The notes under the pieces were generated by a model. The model saw only the letters and a list, made by a program, of their open reading frames with translations, did not search any database and was not told the DNA's origin. A program made the translations under genes and the position numbers. From the NCBI GenBank assembly GCA_015680685.1, contig MNCI01025343.1, positions 210,481-272,480 of the forward strand: 62,000 nucleotides of DNA, written 5' to 3'. This DNA is from Gnetum montanum (Eukaryota > Streptophyta > Gnetopsida > Gnetales > Gnetaceae). Shown here in pieces: positions 57,430 through 62,000 of this stretch. Position 1 is the stretch's first letter; each line of letters opens with the position of its first letter.

Positions 57430-59270
57430 CACAAGACTTTAATCTTTGGGTTAGACTCATGCAAGGGCTCCTAGAAATCAATGATTGCTAGGAAATAATT
57501 CTAATAAGATTTAACATCATTCATGATGTTGAAGACTTAAATAGAGCACAATTAAGGAAATATGAAAATAAAAAGAAAAAAATAATTTAACCTCCACCAT
57601 CATCCTTAACAACATTCAAAGGTCATCTCCTCGAGACTCACTCTCTATCATTGTGCTAAAGATATGTGATTTTCACTTCAACTATCATGCATAAAAGATC
57701 ATGAAAATAGACAAATTCAACAATTACTATAGAAGCAAGATTTAAAACTCTTGATATTTACCCCAATGGAGACATAAAAATTTGTTTACTAGAATGTACA
57801 TCAACATTAGAAAAATAGATGAATATGGCTATGGATACTATACTAGACAAAAGGTATAGAAGGTAATATAAGCCCTATTAATGGATCCAAGATTTAAAAA
57901 CATCATGGAAGATATCATGATATCAAAAGACATGAATATGTTGAGCATCAATGGATTAGTGACATAAATTAGAACTCTCCAAACTATGAAGGCAAGAATA
58001 AGGAAAAATTCCACAACAAAAGAAAAGGAGGAGGAAGTTTTAGAGGGAGAGGTAGAAATTGTTAATACAATAACATGTATTAAGAAAAACAAGAAAATGG
58101 AGATAATCAAGAAAATACAAAGAACTTCCAGCCCATCAAAGAAAGAGGATAAGGAAGAGGAAGATGGAGTAATAATCATAGAAACTTTGAGCACTCCTCC
58201 ACATATTTTTGTAGATTTTCTTAAAAAAGAGGCCATACTATTGATGCATGTTGGACAAGGATGGAATTTGAAGCCTATTAACTACACTAAAAGAAGAAAG
58301 AAGAGAGGAACAAAGAGGAAGAGTAACCATCACTAAGGAAGAATAAGAATAAGGTAAAGACATAACATTGAATTCCATTATAAAAATAAAATATAATTAT
58401 TGTATAGTGAACAGTGACTAGTCCAATCACATGATGCCTCATAGAGATTATCTTCTAAATTATAAACCTAATATGCTTGGTAACATCACAATAGGAGATA
58501 ATCTTTTAAATATAGAAGGAATAGTTGATTACATTGTCTGACTACCTATGAATAAACTCATAATTATTACTCATGTTTATCATGTTCCTAATCTCTCCAA
58601 TTCTCTCCTATTAGTTGGACAAGTGGCCTGAAGAGACATCAATTTAAACATTACTAATGACATATGTATTATAAAGCCTTCAATAATAGAATTTTCTGTT
58701 TGAACTGTGATTATTTTGACCTCCAAGGCAAAGCCATCATCAACATGCAATCCACAATTACAAATGAAACAAACATTCAAGAAGAAATTTTAGAAATTAG
58801 AAAAAGCATAAAATTAATATACATAGAGATCTCATACCTAGAGGAAGAAGCCAAAATATGGCACAAAAGACTAAGAGACACCCGCTTCTCTAACATTAAG
58901 AAGATTACTAAACTATAAAAGGCAACTTAGATAAAAATCAAAGAAATACCTAAAGATAAATATGAAATAAGCATTCAGGACAAACAAACTAATTCTCCTC
59001 ATACAACACCATTGCAAATAAAGAAAAAATCACTTCAACTTCTTCTTCTTGACCTAGTTGGTCTCATGCCTACCATCTTAATTGGAGAAGCTAGCTATTT
59101 TATCATAATTGTGGATGACTATACTTGATATACTTATACCTAAAAGTTAAGAACCAAAGATGATGCATTTAAAAAATTCATAGAATTCTACAACCTAATT
59201 CAAAATATCATGAATTATTTTATTAAAGCCATAATATTAGATAGAGATGTGGATTGAAACACACACTAGA
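57430..59270 (+). pseudogene. Ty1/copia relic: gag, protease, gag-pre-integrase, integrase start
   Basis: Gag: DFNLWVRLMQGLLEINDCW (near 57435) and DLNRAQLRKYENKKKK (near 57535), then a Lys/Glu-rich basic segment open at 57986-58336. The protease region at 58407-58436 reads VNSD then SNHM, against VDSGATxHM in copia, so the active site is lost. HRDYLLNYKPNMLGNITIGD and VYHVPNLSNSLLLVGQVA follow. Gag-pre-integrase: EEAKIWHKRLRDTRFSNIKK at 58844-58905, where GH has become RD. The integrase start LLLLDLVGLMP-like and FIIIVDDYT-like codons (59040-59130) end near 59260. No LTR or RT in view. The 5' side abuts G4 gag without a copia LTR. Confidence 0.8.
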
Positions 59271-60480
59271 GTGGGATGAATAGGATGATAAAAATTGATA
59301 AAATAAATCTAAGAAGTAAATTAAGATTGCATGCATCTAGAATGGTTCATCAATCAAGAGGAAAAAAATAGGAGATTGCATAAAATGATCAAACCCTAAG
59401 CAAATGCTTTGATAAAAGAAGGATCTAGGCTATCAAAAAATTGAAGAGAAAATAAAAAGCAAAAATAAGAAACAAGCACATTAGACTTTTATAGTAGTTT
59501 GGCTTGGGCCTAGTCCACTCATAGTGGTGCAATAGCCTTCTTTTTTTCTCCAAGTTTATTCTACTTTAGAAAGAAGTCATGATCATTTGTTTAGAGTGTG
59601 ACATCCTATTAATTAACGTAAACTTTCAAAACTATCAAATAATGGAAAATTTAAAATTAATATTTAGGTGGAAAAAGTTTAAATATTAAAAAGTAGTAAA
59701 AGTTCACAACTAATTCAAATTGAGTTTTTGAGAGTAAGTGACATAAAAATTTTGTAATTAAGCATTCTTCTCCTGGAGTACTAATAGGATGGGTGATGTC
59801 TCGAGAAGTTTTGTTTTCTATTCCCAAGGTTTTAGACTTTAGAAGTCATAACTTTTGATTCTAGAAGACCTTTTTAGCAAACAAAGAGTCTTTTCTTACA
59901 AATTTCAACCTTTTGGATGCAATGGTGAAGTTAGATCTGCCTCATAAAGCTTCAAAACTTAGTTTTCAATCCTTACCCCAACATGATGCCTGAAGATCCT
60001 TGGAGACTCATTTTAGCATAATTTGGGCGTACAATGTCTATTTCTAGATATAAAAAGCCATTTATAACATTTTCAACCTTTTGAGCTCAATGGTGAGGTT
60101 AGATTTATCATCCAAATATCCAAAAATTAAGGATCTATTATATCATGCCTTAAGAGGCCATAGATTAGAATGATTAATAATGCCTAATAATTTTATTGTT
60201 GGGACTAATAGATCTAACTTCTTAGGCCATCTAGTGCCTTAGGATTAGACATTTAGCACATGTTGAGAGTTAGTCTTAAATTAGTAATCCATAGTGTATC
60301 ATTAATTACATTGCCAAAGTTAGCATTTTAAGGAGGATAGAAAGATTATTAAGAGTTTAGGTAATGATTATGAAGATGTATACCCATTTAGCCTATAACC
60401 AAATCCTGTAGCAGATTATTATGAAGAATCATAATCTTGTTCTGACAAGGTGTATGATACCAATGAGGAGAAATAAGCCA
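59271..60480. other. Unassigned AT-rich sequence
   Basis: No coding motif. TTTATAGTAGTTTGGCTTGG (near 59488) looks like dispersed plant repeat sequence. A motif TTTCAACCTTTTG followed by CAATGGTGARGTTAGAT occurs near 59911 and near 60076, suggesting an old duplication ~165 bp apart. Confidence 0.4.
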
Positions 60481-60489
60481 GGAGAGAGT

Positions 60490-61290
60490 CTAGGGACACG
60501 AATGAAAGTTGTAACATACAATGTGCTTGTAAGATCCCTAGCTAGTGAAAGATAGTATCTGCTATGTCCACCATGGGCCTTAGACTGACATGAGTATTAA
60601 TACCCATGCATCTTAGTAGAGTTATAAGATTTGGATATTGATGTCTTTTGTCTACAAGAAGTCTTGCCATGGGAATTCCTTTACCAATTCTAGCTACTAA
60701 ATTTGGAAAATATAGGATACAAAGGTATTTACAAGCCAAAAAGTTCTTCTTTTGAGCCATACAAATTGACCTATTATAGGAATCACAACATGGATGGTTG
60801 CATGGTCTTTTATAAAGAAGTCAAGTTCAAGTTAGTACAAAGGTTTGAATGGAGATTAGAAGATATGATCTTCAAAATTCCATAAATTTAAATCATTTGG
60901 AAGAAAGAATAGTTAGGATTTTGAAGAAACCATATAGCTTTGACATTGATGGTTAAAATCTAGTTAAAAAGACATGCATGTAAGGTTAACACACATTTAA
61001 TTACCAAATCAACATGTTTAGATAGAATTTTCAAATGTCACACTTGATTAACCAAATAGATGAATGTTTGAAGAATTAATTATCCCTAAGCTGGAAAAAT
61101 ATTATTCTAGTATCATTCATCCTTTATGGAGACTTCAATGTAAAATTTGGAAGTGATGTTTATCAATTCTTAAAATATGGCTATGTAAAAGAACCCTTGG
61201 AAGATGAATCTGATTTGAAGAAGATTTTTCCCTTAGTTCACCATGCAATTACTTTGACCAGTGCATATTGTGCCTATTCAAATGTTCAGT
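60490..61290 (+). pseudogene. CCR4/nocturnin-type exonuclease-phosphatase (EEP) pseudogene
   Basis: EEP proteins of this group are Mg-dependent 3' poly(A) exonucleases. Motifs occur in family order: KVVTYNVL (60502-60525), CPPWALD (60565-60585), DVFCLQEV with the catalytic Glu codon at 60658-60660, ENIGYKGIYKPKS (from 60706), NMDGCMVFYKEVKFKLVQRF (from 60787), VNTHL (60985-60999) and GDFN (61128-61139), then DVYQFLKYGYVKEPLE. Spacing from LQEV to NTHL is ~109 codons and NTHL to GDFN ~48, so no introns seem present; multi-exon parents are expected, hence probably a processed copy. Stops and frameshifts prevent translation. The terminal SDH motif was not found. Which paralogue it derives from cannot be told. 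Confidence 0.72.
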
Positions 61291-62000
61291 AAACAAGTCA
61301 AATCCAAGAGTTTTAAGAATAGATGATGTTGATGGATAGTACTCATCAAGAACCATAATTCACCAGTTATGTTTTTAATCCTCGAGGTTGATCAAGATTA
61401 AGGAGTATATTAACCATACTCTTACTTATAATATTCTTATTTTCTTTATTCTTTAATTTATATTTTAATTAATTAAGTAAAATATCTTAGAGTAATGCAA
61501 GTTGGGAATAAGGATTTACCCTACCTTCACTTGGATAACCAAATATGAGTTGCACTTTGTGTGATTCTGGTTGGAACTAGTGATTGGTGGTTAGTAGATA
61601 TTTAATTCATTTCTTGTCATTATCTTATAGAATGAGGTAAGTATTAATTAAATAATCTTTATTTTCCTTATACTCTTCTCACATATTTGTTTTTGTAGAA
61701 TAAGTAAAAGAACATTAGGATATCTAACTTCAAGTCAAAAGGAGAAATCAAAGTCTTAGAGTATTAAAGCATGGGTAGGAAGCATTGGAGTTGGAGAAAG
61801 ATAGTGAATGTGGACTTGCTCAAGGACAAATGAAACCTAAGGAGGGTAGATTCTTATGTTTCCATTTTCAAATGGTTTCATTGTATAACAAAGATAGCGT
61901 CTCTTCAAAACAAGGATCATAACTATTGTAATAAGATCTGAAAGAGCAAGTTATAATTAAGACTCGATAGGACGTGTTGTAATAATGGGCATGTCTCTCA
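61291..62000. other. Right edge, nothing recognised
   Basis: AT-rich, with no domain or repeat I can name. Confidence 0.4.

Noticed and set aside
1-62000. CRISPR array, operon or phage content
   Set aside because: No regularly spaced identical short repeats with unique spacers, no bacterial-type gene packing, and all coding signals are plant-retroelement or host type.

Overview
The window looks like repeat-dense intergenic DNA from a large plant genome. A gymnosperm such as a conifer fits best. That is an inference from three things: very old, stop-riddled retroelements; several distinct lineages nested in each other (Ty3/gypsy with tRNA-Asp-type primer sites, plant L1, RTE-type LINE, Ty1/copia); and almost no intact host coding sequence. 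I see no bacterial operons, rRNA, tRNA genes or CRISPR.

Layout. 135-1294 is a small tandem LTR element of TRIM type, with three LTRs, two mini-internal regions and a near-perfect 5-bp target duplication, on the minus strand. 1300-5500 holds little that can be recognised. 5500-6477 is the endonuclease part of an RTE LINE. It is cut by a gypsy element I call G1 (6478-35228). G1 has decayed LTRs, gag, protease, RT/RNase H, integrase and an extra ORF downstream of pol. G1 is swollen by nested insertions: an unidentified 2.5-kb block behind its 5' LTR, a second RTE LINE (RTE-B) that itself holds two L1 LINEs (L1-A, L1-B), a possible SINE, a third L1 (L1-C, minus strand), and a solo LTR inside its 3' LTR. 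35229-37930 carries another RTE fragment and a copia gag relic.

The one credible host gene is on the minus strand at 37932-38918, inside a GC-rich island. It has two exons and encodes a probable organellar small protein of unknown function. A LINE ORF1 relic follows (39960-40380).

40608-57428 is gypsy element G4, whose 5' LTR was split just upstream of its TATA box by a complete 13.2-kb element of the same family, G3 (40718-53959). G3 has 880/879-bp LTRs, a perfect TTTGC target duplication, a primer site and a purine tract. G3 and G1 share an accessory ORF between pol and the 3' LTR. It has a globular N-terminal half and a coiled-coil C-terminal half, and in G3 it is preceded by an internal copy of LTR promoter-like sequence. 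G4 keeps an LTR and gag, then runs abruptly into a copia relic (57430-59270). Near the right edge, 60490-61290 is an intronless pseudogene of the CCR4/nocturnin exonuclease-phosphatase fold.

The retroelements replicated through an RNA intermediate: gag forms the particle, PR/RT/RH/IN process, copy and integrate the DNA, and LINE proteins do target-primed copying. Every copy here carries stops or frameshifts, so none should act autonomously. The most interesting items are the conserved accessory ORF of the gypsy family, the shared coiled-coil C-terminal extension of the three L1 copies, the tandem-LTR TRIM, and the host gene surviving in this repeat sea.
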